From the NCBI GenBank assembly GCA_910585095.1, contig CAJUBU010000006.1:24395-88394 (forward strand): a DNA stretch of 64,000 nt, given 5' to 3'. Position numbers and translations under genes: made by a program. Under the pieces are notes generated by a model, which did no database searches, was not told the DNA's origin, and saw only the letters and a list, made by a program, of their open reading frames with translations. Positions within the stretch are counted from its first letter, which is position 1; every line of letters begins with the position of its first letter. This DNA is from an uncultured Lachnospira sp. (GTDB lineage: Bacteria > Bacillota > Clostridia > Lachnospirales > Lachnospiraceae). Of this stretch, positions 44,241-53,159 are shown one piece after another.

Positions 44241-44728
44241 ATGCACAATTTTATCTATGTAACAAAAAAGGAAGCACAACCTATTAAAAATGAATTATAT
44301 CAAATACCTTTTGAAATTCAAGATATTGTAAGAAAATTTTTTACATTTCAATTTACTCCTGTTGGCAGTTCAAGCGATAATATAATTACAAAAATTATGA
44401 AGATTCCACTAGCGTATTAACTATAAAAAAAGTAAATACATCCACTTATAAAATTAAACATAGTTGTGATTTTGCAATAGTATATAACTGTAATGATGGG
44501 AGACAACAATATATACGATTTAATAAAAAAATTAATAATTACACTTGGGAATATCGAAGGAATGGGTTTAATGGCTTATCAAAAAAAATAAAATGGTTAA
44601 AAAATAATCACTATTGGGGAGAATTAAAAGATTATTATATTGATAAGAAAAATTACAATAATAACCCTGACAAACATTCACGGTCAATTTTGGCAGAATC
44701 TATAAATGAACTGTATCAAAAAAAATAA
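44241..44728 (+). pseudogene. Unknown gene broken by a single-base frameshift
   Basis: ATG 44241 follows GGAGG (44228-44232). The first frame reads MHNFIYVTKKEAQPIKNEL and on to NIITK, then runs off into KIMKIPLAY and a stop at 44418-44420. One added A in the A-run at 44390-44394 restores a second long frame (NYEDSTSVLTIKKV to ELYQKK, stop TAA 44726-44728), for a total of about 162 residues. The two parts join exactly at the A-run. No family recognised; the second half is Asn/Lys/Tyr-rich. It could be a true mutation or a sequencing error. I see no canonical slippery heptamer. nfi begins 21 bases later. Confidence 0.65.
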
Positions 44729-44749
44729 ATCAATAGAAAGAAAAATTAT

Positions 44750-45466
44750 ATGAAACTATTAGAAATAAACCAATTTTCAACATTATCTGAATCCGATTGT
44801 ATTCAAATACAACAAGAATTATCTCAATATGTCGTAGAAAAAAACACTATTCCTTTAAGCGAAATTCAAACCGTTGCAGGCGTTGATATTGCTTATTGGA
44901 AAAAAGAAGAAACCGAATGGGCAGTATGCTGCATTGTCGTCCTTGATGTACATAAAAAAACGGTAATAGAACAAAAACATGTTGCTGATAAAATTAACTT
45001 TCCTTATATTCCAGGTTGTTTTGCCTTTCGTGAATTACCGCTTGTTATTCAGACTGCTGCCAAATTAAGTCATCAGCCAAATCTATTTTTATTTGATGGA
45101 AATGGAATACTGCATCCTAGAATGATGGGTTTAGCAACACATGCTTCCTTTTATTTAAAAACGCCAACGATTGGCATTGCAAAGCGATATTTTCAGGTAG
45201 AAGGCGCACAATATTGTATACCAGAAAGCACTGCTGGCTCTTATACGAACATTATAAAAGAACAGAAAATATTGGGACGTGCTATCCGAACCCATACCAA
45301 TATAAAACCAATCTTTGCCTCCGTAGGAAACTATATTGATATTGATACCGTAACAAAATTAGCCTTTCAATTCACCAACAAAGAAAGCCATATTCCTATT
45401 CCAACTCGACTGGCGGACTTAGAAACTCATAAAATGCGAGCTGAACTTTTAGAAGTGAAATCTTAA
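44750..45466 (+). CDS. nfi: Endonuclease V
   Basis: 238 residues. Cuts DNA near deaminated adenine (hypoxanthine) and repairs it. The metal Asp lies in VAGVDIAYWK, with a second cluster PYIPGCFAFRELP, and the DGNGILHPRMMGLATHA motif near 115-131 is diagnostic. The C-terminal helices include PIPTRLADLETHK. On the plus strand and with only a weak AGAAAG ribosome site, it probably shares the promoter at 44153 with the broken gene upstream. A strong terminator follows. Confidence 0.95.
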   Translation: MKLLEINQFSTLSESDCIQIQQELSQYVVEKNTIPLSEIQTVAGVDIAYWKKEETEWAVCCIVVLDVHKKTVIEQKHVADKINFPYIPGCFAFRELPLVIQTAAKLSHQPNLFLFDGNGILHPRMMGLATHASFYLKTPTIGIAKRYFQVEGAQYCIPESTAGSYTNIIKEQKILGRAIRTHTNIKPIFASVGNYIDIDTVTKLAFQFTNKESHIPIPTRLADLETHKMRAELLEVKS

Positions 45467-45535
45467 ATCAATATCAAATATTTTGCATATTCAGTATTGT
45501 TTTTTAAGAATATTTCAGATAATGAATATTTTAAC

Positions 45536-45598
45536 AAAGAGGCTGTCACAAAATAAATTTTCTTTTATTTTGCAGCAACCTCTTTTATTTTTTATTAC
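45536..45598. terminator. Bidirectional terminator between nfi and the P-type ATPase gene
   Basis: AAAGAGGCTG (45536-45545) pairs with CAACCTCTTT (45576-45585) with one mismatch, and CAAAATAAA (45549-45557) pairs exactly with TTTATTTTG (45564-45572). The plus strand continues TATTTTTTATT. It serves the convergent nfi gene and the ATPase gene. Confidence 0.8.
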
Positions 45599-45695
45599 TA
45601 TTTTAATATAATTAATAAAATTAATTAGTTATTTTAATTTAAAATCTATTCTCCAAAACCTATTTATCATTTTCAAAAAACATATCTTCAAAAAT

Positions 45696-48038
45696 CTATT
45701 TGCTATTTTTTGCAAAAAATTTATCAACCAATTTACACATTACAATAAATATTGGAACAGAACCAACCATCCAACATGCTGTTTGAATTATCTGATTAAC
45801 TGTAAGTGGATAAATTGCAAAAACCTCTCTTAAAAATAAAACACTCAAAACAATTCCTGCTGTCATCATAATACATACAACAATACGAATCCTATCCATT
45901 GGCATACAGACTCGTATCAGCTCACACATACCAACAGCAAGCAAAATCAGTATAACAATGGTTGATAACTGTTCATGTGCAGTCTTTGTAATATTTCCAA
46001 TAACAACAAATATTGCCACTAAGAGAAAATCCGTAATTGCCGCTGGCAATGCTTTCATAATTACATTTCTTAAAAACCGCCCTTTAATAAGACTTTTACT
46101 TGGCTGTAATGCCAATAAAAATCCTGGCGCACCAATGGTAAACGCTCCAAGCAAAGACAACTGTGTCGGATATAATGGATAACGGTTCCCTGAAAGCATA
46201 GAAAATAAAGCTAAAAGAATAGAAAATATATTTTTAACAATAAACAAAGAGGCTGTTCGCTGAATATTATTGACAACTCGTCTTCCTTCTAATACCACAG
46301 AAGGCATACATGAAAAGTTGGAATCCAACAAAACAATCTGAGCGACATTTGAGGCCGCCTCACTTCCTGAACCAAATGCAATACTGCAATCTGCACTTTT
46401 AAGTGCTAGCACATCGTTGACGCCATCACCTGTCATAGCCACAACATTGCCTGCCTTTTTTAAAGCCTGAACCAATCTCTTTTTTTGGTCTGGCTGCACT
46501 CTTCCAAAAATGGTATATCGTTCTGCCGCCTCCTCAATTTCTTCATCAGTCTCAAGAGAGGATGCATCAACAAACATATCAGAATGAGCTATTCCTGCAT
46601 CTTTTGCAACGCAGGAAACCGTCAATGGATTATCTCCTGAAATAACCTTTATCTCAACGCCCTGATTTGCAAAATATTCAAAAGTCTCCCTTGCCTCTTT
46701 TCTTATAGCATTGCCTAAAACAACTATCGCCATTGGAACAATCGGTTTTTCTAATGGATGTCCATCAAGCTGCCCGTCATATATGCCAAATATAAGTACA
46801 CGCATACCACGTCTAGCATACTCTTCTATCTGTTTTTGATAATTACAATAATCGTCAAGCAAAACTTTTTCGGGCGCACCAATAATATAATTTTTCCCGT
46901 CCTCCATCGAAGCCGAACTAAATTTTGTCTCCGACGAAAAACCAAACGTTTTTACTGCTTTCAAACCTTCTGATTTTGTAAAATACGCTTTTAATGTATC
47001 CATTGTATTATTGTCATTATCAAGTACAGATACAAGGTTTCCTATCTTATTAAAAACGTCTTCTTTTGATACATTCGTTTTTATAGGTACAACCTCATTT
47101 ACAGACATTTTATTTTCGGTAATCGTTCCTGTCTTATCAACGCACAGCACATTCACTCTTGCAAGTGTTTCAACACAAGCCATCTCATGTACTAAGACAT
47201 TTTTTTTACCGAGCCTCATAACACTTACAACAAGCGCTACGCTTGTAAGAAGATAAAGCCCTTCTGGAATCATGCCGACAAGTGCCGCAATAACTGCAAC
47301 GACACTCTGTGAAATATTGTGATGCAGCAAAAAGTACGTTTGACAAAACATTAAAATTCCAATCGGTATAATCGCTATACCAATTGTTTTTACCAACTTA
47401 TCTAGGGAACTCATCATCTCCGTTTTCTGCTTTTTTCTGGACGCCTTTGCCTCTAATGCAATCTTTGAAGCATAGGAATCCAGTCCTACATGCTCCAATA
47501 CAGCCCTACACTCACCTGCAACAACAAAACTTCCCGACAAAAGCTTATCGCCGACATCCTTTGTTATCTCGTCGGCTTCCCCTGTAACAAGGGCTTCATT
47601 CACTCGAACACTGCCATTTACAACTATGGCATCAGCACTGATTTGCTTTCCTGCGCCCAGTATACATAAATCACCAAGTACAAGCTCTTCGGACAACACT
47701 TTTTTCTCTTTTCCATCTCTTATTACTGTAGAATAGGAGGCATTTAATAATGTTAATTTATCGAGAACCCTCTTTGTCCGAATCTCCTGCACAATACCAA
47801 TCAGCATATTAATGATAATAATAGGCAAAAATGTCATATTAATATAGGAGTGTACTAAGGCAAGCATTAGCGTAAAAATAAAAAATATTAAGTTAAAATA
47901 CGTAAATACATTGCCTGCTATAATCTGTCCTACTGTTTTGGACTGATTCTTAACAGGCTCATTATACAGTCCTTCCTTGATACGTTTTTCTACCTGTTTA
48001 GATGATAGACCTGTATTTACATCTGTTTGTATATCCAT
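45696..48038 (-). CDS. Cation-transporting P-type ATPase, CtpE-like
   Basis: 780 residues from ATG 48038; a TTG two codons up is less likely. Phosphorylation motif CVDKTGTITEN at about 305, TGEADEITKD in the actuator, hinge TGDGVNDVLALKSADCSIAF and about eight to ten membrane helices. The helix ALVGMIPEGLYLLTSVALVV matches the CtpE group, whose Mycobacterium member is linked to calcium. The ion here cannot be settled from the sequence; calcium or magnesium are the main candidates. No heavy-metal N-terminal domain or CPC motif. It lies seven bases or so behind yajC. Confidence 0.88.
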   Translation of the reverse strand: MDIQTDVNTGLSSKQVEKRIKEGLYNEPVKNQSKTVGQIIAGNVFTYFNLIFFIFTLMLALVHSYINMTFLPIIIINMLIGIVQEIRTKRVLDKLTLLNASYSTVIRDGKEKKVLSEELVLGDLCILGAGKQISADAIVVNGSVRVNEALVTGEADEITKDVGDKLLSGSFVVAGECRAVLEHVGLDSYASKIALEAKASRKKQKTEMMSSLDKLVKTIGIAIIPIGILMFCQTYFLLHHNISQSVVAVIAALVGMIPEGLYLLTSVALVVSVMRLGKKNVLVHEMACVETLARVNVLCVDKTGTITENKMSVNEVVPIKTNVSKEDVFNKIGNLVSVLDNDNNTMDTLKAYFTKSEGLKAVKTFGFSSETKFSSASMEDGKNYIIGAPEKVLLDDYCNYQKQIEEYARRGMRVLIFGIYDGQLDGHPLEKPIVPMAIVVLGNAIRKEARETFEYFANQGVEIKVISGDNPLTVSCVAKDAGIAHSDMFVDASSLETDEEIEEAAERYTIFGRVQPDQKKRLVQALKKAGNVVAMTGDGVNDVLALKSADCSIAFGSGSEAASNVAQIVLLDSNFSCMPSVVLEGRRVVNNIQRTASLFIVKNIFSILLALFSMLSGNRYPLYPTQLSLLGAFTIGAPGFLLALQPSKSLIKGRFLRNVIMKALPAAITDFLLVAIFVVIGNITKTAHEQLSTIVILILLAVGMCELIRVCMPMDRIRIVVCIMMTAGIVLSVLFLREVFAIYPLTVNQIIQTACWMVGSVPIFIVMCKLVDKFFAKNSK

Positions 48039-48050
48039 AGGCAATTTCCA

Positions 48051-48335
48051 TTAATCTTCTACTGACACTGCTTTTTCTACCTGAGCAATTGCACTTTTTT
48101 GCATTGAGATACGACAATTTTTATTATTGCCAAACTCAACAATAACATCATCATCTGTCATATCTATGATAACTCCATAAAATCCACTGGTTGTAAGAAT
48201 ATAATCACCTTTTCCAATAGAATCCATCAGTGCTTGTTGCTGCTGTTTTTGCTTTTTTTGTGGCTTGATTGCAAGAAAGTAAAATAGAGCAATCAATGCT
48301 ACCACATAAACGACGATAACAATTCCTTGTTGCAT
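48051..48335 (-). CDS. yajC: YajC, Sec preprotein translocase accessory subunit
   Basis: 94 residues. One N-terminal membrane helix (about 4-22, VIVVYVVALIALFYFLAI), then the basic PQKKQKQQQQ and a small SH3-like domain with GDYILTTSGFYGVIIDM and NCRISMQKSAIAQVE. YajC associates with SecDF. It follows tgt as in many bacteria, though here a 436-base gap intervenes. GGAATGGAG precedes the ATG, similar to the tgt leader end. Confidence 0.95.
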   Translation of the reverse strand: MQQGIVIVVYVVALIALFYFLAIKPQKKQKQQQQALMDSIGKGDYILTTSGFYGVIIDMTDDDVIVEFGNNKNCRISMQKSAIAQVEKAVSVED

Positions 48336-48771
48336 ATAAAAATCTCCATTCCTGCGCTGCTTTCTTATTAAACTAAAAAACTATTTACTTATGACATTGA
48401 TAAGTTATTTAAATATACATTTTGTGCCAAGCAACGCACAGACACAAATTCATTTTTAGCCTCCATCAGCGGCTGATTGATAACAATAGAATCCTAACAA
48501 TGCACAAATTCTACTACTTTCAATCTTTATACTCTGCCAATTACTGTGAGACATCTAACTTTTTCCATAATATATTACATTAATTTTATCAGCCTGTCCA
48601 GTACGTTCCATTATTTTATAATTTTTTAAGTTATTATTCATATAGTAAAATCAAATACCCTGCTGCAAGCAACGAGATATCAAGTTCGCAACGTAGCAAT
48701 ACACCCAAAGGACACTATGGTATTTGACCCTCGCAACATTTTTATCAATAATCTTATCACTAGTCTATAAA
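48336..48771. other. 436-base gap between yajC and tgt
   Basis: No convincing gene. On the minus strand a TTTGTGTCTGTGCG segment near 48424-48449 has a TTTGTG/CACAAA pairing, and GGCACAAA (48431-48424) recalls the motif near tgt and aroC but in opposite orientation. A long-armed inverted repeat lies at 48651-48727. A few frames under 30 codons occur with no clear support. Confidence 0.4.
48651..48727. repeat. Inverted repeat TCAAATACC / GGTATTTGA with structured centre
   Basis: TCAAATACC (48651-48659) and GGTATTTGA (48719-48727) pair perfectly across about 59 bases that contain GCTGC-AA-GCAAC, and GTTGC recurs. It has the look of a dispersed palindromic repeat of the kind common between Lachnospiraceae genes. 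Only one copy is in this window, so that reading is from memory, not from repetition here. Confidence 0.45.
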
Positions 48772-49905
48772 TTAATTTGCATCGTATATTTTCATCATTT
48801 CCAGCCGTTTTGTCTTAAACGAATGGTACTGTCCTGCCTCAATAGCATCCCGTATATCTTCCATCAAATGATTATAATAATACAAGTTATGAATCACACA
48901 AAGTCTCATTCCAAGCATTTCTTTTGCTTTTAATAGATGTCTGATATATGCCCTTGAATATTGACACGCCTCACATGGACACCCTTCCTCTATTGGATTA
49001 TCCTCTTTTTCATATTTTGCATTAAATAAATTAATTTTGCCAAACTTCGTATATACATGTCCATGTCTGCCATTTCTTGAAGGATACACACAGTCAAAAA
49101 AGTCAATGCCTCGCTCCACTGCCTCTAAAATATTAGCAGGCGTCCCAACCCCCATAAGATATGTCGGTTTATCTTTTGGCAAATAGGGAACCGTCTCATC
49201 AAGAATGTGATACATTTCCTCATGCGTTTCTCCAACAGCTAAACCACCTACTGCATACCCATCTAAGTTCATATCGGCAATATATTTTGCATGTTCAATT
49301 CGTATATCAGAATAGACCGCTCCCTGATTAATACCAAAAAGTAATTGATTGGGATTAATTGTATCGGACAATTCATTTAACCTTTTCATCTCATTTTTAC
49401 AGCGCACCAGCCATCTTGAAGTCCGTTCAACTGAATTTTCTACATAAGCTCTATCTGCTTTTGCTGGCGCACATTCATCAAATGCCATAGCAATTGTTGA
49501 ACCTAAATTTGATTGAATCTGTATACTTTCCTCTGGTCCCATAAATATTTTATGACCGTCAATATGACTGTTAAAGGTAACACCTTCTTCTTTTATCTTT
49601 CTAAGACCTGCTAAGGAAAACACTTGAAATCCGCCAGAATCAGTAAGAATCGGCTTATTCCAGTTCATAAAACGATGAAGCCCACCCATCTGTTTAATCA
49701 ATTTATCGCCTGTACGTACATGAAGATGGTATGTGTTTGACAGTTCCACCTGTGTCCCTATCTTTTGTAAATCTATTGTTGACACAGCACCTTTTATTGC
49801 TCCAACTGTCCCAACATTCATAAATACAGGCGTCTGAATTGTCCCATGCACCGTTTCCATAACAGCTCTTTTCGCACGTCCATCTGTGTTAAGTATCTTG
49901 TACAT
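48772..49905 (-). CDS. tgt: tRNA-guanine transglycosylase
   Basis: 377 residues from ATG 49905, with GGAG six bases upstream; the frame's first ATG at 49917 lies inside the ribosome site. Inserts preQ1 or queuine at position 34 of tRNAs with a GUN anticodon. ILTDSGGFQVFSLAGLR near 90, the nucleophile Asp in FFDCVYPSRNGRHG near 260, and the zinc site CPCEACQYSRAYIRHLL. The latter provides three Cys and a downstream His. Leader hairpins lie upstream. Confidence 0.95.
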   Translation of the reverse strand: MYKILNTDGRAKRAVMETVHGTIQTPVFMNVGTVGAIKGAVSTIDLQKIGTQVELSNTYHLHVRTGDKLIKQMGGLHRFMNWNKPILTDSGGFQVFSLAGLRKIKEEGVTFNSHIDGHKIFMGPEESIQIQSNLGSTIAMAFDECAPAKADRAYVENSVERTSRWLVRCKNEMKRLNELSDTINPNQLLFGINQGAVYSDIRIEHAKYIADMNLDGYAVGGLAVGETHEEMYHILDETVPYLPKDKPTYLMGVGTPANILEAVERGIDFFDCVYPSRNGRHGHVYTKFGKINLFNAKYEKEDNPIEEGCPCEACQYSRAYIRHLLKAKEMLGMRLCVIHNLYYYNHLMEDIRDAIEAGQYHSFKTKRLEMMKIYDAN

Positions 49906-49915
49906 AATAATCTCC

Positions 49916-50038
49916 ATTCCGAAGCGTAGCGTAGGAATTGTACAATAGAAAAAACTATTAAAGCAGCCGCGAAAGCAATTTCTATTGTTGCATCAATCCT
50001 TATTTGTGACACTTCGGCACAAATAAGTAACAAACTTG
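49916..50038 (-). repeat. Triple-hairpin leader upstream of tgt
   Basis: Three consecutive structures. CTTATTTGTG/CACAAATAAG (49999-50008 with 50018-50027, 9-nt loop) is a perfect 10-bp hairpin. ACAATAGAAA/TTTCTATTGT (49942-49951 with 49979-49988) is a perfect 10-bp stem with a structured centre. ATTCC/GGAAT (about 49917-49938) lies just before the ribosome site. The bases GGCACAAA-N4-TAACAAACTTG at 50016-50038 occur again upstream of aroC. Confidence 0.6.
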
Positions 50039-50156
50039 TTTGTTTATAAAAAATCTTTTGCATATAGCATACTTTTTACAATATCAACCTTTTGTTCTAA
50101 TATTTGCTCGTATAAAATCATTTCAATATAAAAATAGATACTAATTCCATCAAGCT

Positions 50157-51263
50157 TTAATTTTCCCGATTATAAAACTTTACAATCTTATCCATTGTCG
50201 ATGTCATATTTTCCAATATCAAGTCGACAAGTGTAAGCGCTGCCATCGCCTCAACGACAACGACTGCTCTTGGCACAATCATTGGGTCATGGCGACCTTT
50301 TATGGAAACTTGTATATTCTCTCCCTGTTTGTTGACCGTATCTTGTATTGCAGATATAGACGGTGTTGGTTTAATAGCAGCTCTAAATACAATATCTGCT
50401 CCATCACTTATGCCGCCTAAAACCCCTCCCGAATGATTGGTCTTTTTTATGATATTCTTTCCCTCCATCACAAATGCATCATTATTGGTAAAACCTGTTG
50501 CTTTTGCAGCCATAAAACCATCACCAATCTCAAAACCCTTCACTGCCCCAATAGACATTACTGCTTTCGCAAGATTGGCATCCAATTTGTCAAACACAGG
50601 CTCTCCAATACCAGACATAACACCGCTTATCACACACTCAATAATACCACCAACAGAATCACCTTTTGCCATCTGCTCTTTAGCAAATAATTCAACCTTT
50701 TGTGCCGCCTGTTTATCGGGCATATTAAACGGATTTAGAGCAGCTTCCTCCATATTGAAAGAATTATAATCAATTGCTATCCCACCAATTTCTTTAGAAT
50801 ATGTAGTACATGTAATACCTAACTGCTTTAATATCTTTATTGCAATTGCTCCTGCGGCAACTCTGCCTATAGTCTCTCTCCCAGAACTTCTGCCGCCGCC
50901 TCGATAATCTCTAAAGCCATATTTTTCATCAAATGTATAATCTGCATGTCCTGGTCTGTAATATGATGCAATCTCTGAATAATCTGATGAGCGCTGTGTG
51001 GTATTTAAAACCATCATGGAAATAGGCGTACCTGTTGTTTTTCCTTCAAACACACCTGATAATAACTGAACGGTGTCACTTTCTTTCCTTTGTGTAGTAA
51101 ATTTTGACTGTCCAGGTTTTCTTCTATCTAAAAAAATTTGAATATCCTCCTCACAAAGCTCAACGCCAGACGGACATCCATCTACGACAACACCCAATGC
51201 TTTACCATGCGACTCGCCCCATGTTGTAATTCTTAATATATTGCCATAAGTAGAACCTGCCAT
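50157..51263 (-). CDS. aroC: Chorismate synthase
   Basis: 368 residues. Final step of the shikimate pathway, using reduced FMN. GNILRITTWGESHGKALG at the start, HADYTFDEKYGFRDYRGGG followed by RSSGRETIGRVAAGA near 110-140, and the RHDPMIVPRAVVVVEAM end are typical. Full length. GAAAGGAAG precedes the ATG. It lies between the dnaK-like gene and tgt, with repeat elements on both sides. Confidence 0.96.
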   Translation of the reverse strand: MAGSTYGNILRITTWGESHGKALGVVVDGCPSGVELCEEDIQIFLDRRKPGQSKFTTQRKESDTVQLLSGVFEGKTTGTPISMMVLNTTQRSSDYSEIASYYRPGHADYTFDEKYGFRDYRGGGRSSGRETIGRVAAGAIAIKILKQLGITCTTYSKEIGGIAIDYNSFNMEEAALNPFNMPDKQAAQKVELFAKEQMAKGDSVGGIIECVISGVMSGIGEPVFDKLDANLAKAVMSIGAVKGFEIGDGFMAAKATGFTNNDAFVMEGKNIIKKTNHSGGVLGGISDGADIVFRAAIKPTPSISAIQDTVNKQGENIQVSIKGRHDPMIVPRAVVVVEAMAALTLVDLILENMTSTMDKIVKFYNREN

Positions 51264-51372
51264 AAAACAATTCTTCCTTTCTGTAAACTGTAAATTTAGT
51301 CAATAAATCTATTTTCTTATTTTTAGCCTTCATGCTGCAATTATTTTTAGCAGCAACTAATATTTCAAATTT

Positions 51373-51395
51373 GGCACAAAACGATAACAAACTTG
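51373..51395 (-). repeat. Bipartite motif between dnaK and aroC, second copy
   Basis: GGCACAAA-ACGA-TAACAAACTTG on the plus strand, identical in both blocks and spacing to 50016-50038. On the minus strand it begins at the dnaK stop codon. A TGCTGC/GCAGCA hairpin lies just downstream (51330-51352). Confidence 0.65.
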
Positions 51396-53159
51396 CTATA
51401 TCTTTATACCATATTTTTCAAGAGTATACTGCATTTCTTCCACAGCTTGTCTAATTTGCTGTGCTTCTATTTGTGTAACCTTTTCCGGCGTCGTTTTCCC
51501 AAGTGCTTTTGATAACATAGAACAGGTTTCTTTAATGTTCTTTCGCTTTTCCTTATCCCAATCTTTTTTATGCTCCTTTAACATTGCAGAGACTGTCCTT
51601 ACCATATTTTCAGCAGATATAACCATCTCAACCAGCTCGCCTTTTGTCTCGTCTTGTTTGCCATAAATATCTGCTTCCCATTTTGCTCTCTCAATCTCGT
51701 CTTCACTCATATTCGAGCTTGATGTTATGGTAACAGACTGTTCATTGTTAGTGTCTAAATCTTTGGCAGACACATTGACAATTCCATTGACATCAATATC
51801 AAAAGTTACCTCAATCTGAGGAATCCCTGCCATCGCCCTTCTAATCCCTGAAAGTCGAAAATTGGCAATTAATTTATTATCTTTTGTGAATTTTCTTTCT
51901 CCTTGATATACTTTAATATCAACAGATGTTTGATAATTCCCCACTGTTGTAAATATTTGACTATGACGTGTAGGAATCGTTGTATTGCGTTCAATCAATC
52001 GACTGGCAATACCGCCAAATGTCTCAATAGACAAAGATAACGGTGTAACATCCATCAAAATAATCTCTGAAGCAGTAGAGCCAGGTATAAGCTGATTACC
52101 TAATTTTCCACCCTGTATGGCAGCTCCCATCGCAACACACTCATCTGGATTTAGATTCCTTGAAGGCTCCCTTCCCATAATCTCACGCACTTTTTCCTGA
52201 ACGGCAGGTATTCTTGTCGAACCGCCAACAAGCAAAACCATATTGATATCATTTTTATTCAGCCCTGCATCCAATAAAGCATTTTCAACAGGAGCGACGG
52301 TCTTATTAATTAAATCCATTGTAATCGCTTCAAATTGCTGTCTTGTAATATTGATATCCATATGATGCGGTTCGCCTTTGCTTACCGCTAAAAATGGAAG
52401 ATTAATATTGGCATTGAGTGCAGAAGACAGTTCTTTTTTTGCTTTTTCTGCTTCCTCTCGAATGCGCTGTAACGCAGCAACATCTTTTTCAATATTAATT
52501 CCTTCGCTCTGCTTAAACTGCTCCACAAGATAATGCACGATTCTTTGATCAAAATCATCACCACCTAAATGATTGTCGCCTGATGTCGCAAGAACTTGAA
52601 TCAAATTATCGCCTATCTCTATAATGGACACATCAAATGTTCCGCCTCCTAAATCATATACTAAAATCTTTTGTGACTGTCCATTATCCAATCCATATGC
52701 CAATGCGGCAGCAGTTGGTTCATTGATAATTCTTAATACATTTAACCCTGCAATCCGTCCTGCATCCTTTGTCGCCTGTCTTTGGGCATCACTAAAATAA
52801 GCTGGAACTGTAATCACAGCATCGGTTACTTCCTCACCTACAAAGCTTTCTGCATCTTCTTTTAATTTGCGAAGTATCATTGCAGAAATTTCCTGTGGCG
52901 TATACTTTTTTCCATCCACCTTTTTGCGATAATCTGTACCCATATTTCGTTTAATTGAAAAAATAGTTCTATCCGCATTAACAGCCGCCTGCCTCTTTGC
53001 TGCATTTCCAACGATTCGCTCTCCCTCCTTAGAAAATGCAACAACTGAAGGGGTCGTCCTATAGCCTTCTTTATTTGCTATAACAGTCGGCTCATTCCCC
53101 TCCATTACAGCGATACAACTATTTGTTGTGCCTAAATCAATACCTATTATCTTGCCCAT
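51396..53159 (-). CDS. dnaK: DnaK-family chaperone, stand-alone paralogue
   Basis: 587 residues. The ATPase domain has IIGIDLGTTNSCIAVMEG at the start, VYDLGGGTFDVSIIE near 170 and LLVGGSTRIPAVQEKV near 310. The substrate-binding domain has VTPLSLSIETFGG and a C-terminal lid ending KYGIKI without the usual Gly-rich tail and EEVD-like end. No grpE, dnaJ or hrcA lies next to it, so it is likely a second copy with a specialised role. The lid appears short. I cannot tell whether the main dnaK is elsewhere. Confidence 0.9.
   Translation of the reverse strand: MGKIIGIDLGTTNSCIAVMEGNEPTVIANKEGYRTTPSVVAFSKEGERIVGNAAKRQAAVNADRTIFSIKRNMGTDYRKKVDGKKYTPQEISAMILRKLKEDAESFVGEEVTDAVITVPAYFSDAQRQATKDAGRIAGLNVLRIINEPTAAALAYGLDNGQSQKILVYDLGGGTFDVSIIEIGDNLIQVLATSGDNHLGGDDFDQRIVHYLVEQFKQSEGINIEKDVAALQRIREEAEKAKKELSSALNANINLPFLAVSKGEPHHMDINITRQQFEAITMDLINKTVAPVENALLDAGLNKNDINMVLLVGGSTRIPAVQEKVREIMGREPSRNLNPDECVAMGAAIQGGKLGNQLIPGSTASEIILMDVTPLSLSIETFGGIASRLIERNTTIPTRHSQIFTTVGNYQTSVDIKVYQGERKFTKDNKLIANFRLSGIRRAMAGIPQIEVTFDIDVNGIVNVSAKDLDTNNEQSVTITSSSNMSEDEIERAKWEADIYGKQDETKGELVEMVISAENMVRTVSAMLKEHKKDWDKEKRKNIKETCSMLSKALGKTTPEKVTQIEAQQIRQAVEEMQYTLEKYGIKI

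Noticed and set aside
44388..44396. Programmed -1 frameshift in the broken gene near 44390
   Set aside because: The A-run does not form a canonical X-XXY-YYZ slippery heptamer in the reading phase, and no downstream stimulatory structure was evident.
49818..50063. 81-codon frame upstream of and overlapping tgt
   Set aside because: It overlaps the tgt start in another phase, passes through the hairpin repeats and has no ribosome site, so it is probably a by-product of the repeats.
51202..51390. 62-codon minus-strand frame between the dnaK-like gene and aroC
   Set aside because: It runs through the repeat motif, overlaps the aroC start in a different phase, and lacks a ribosome site.
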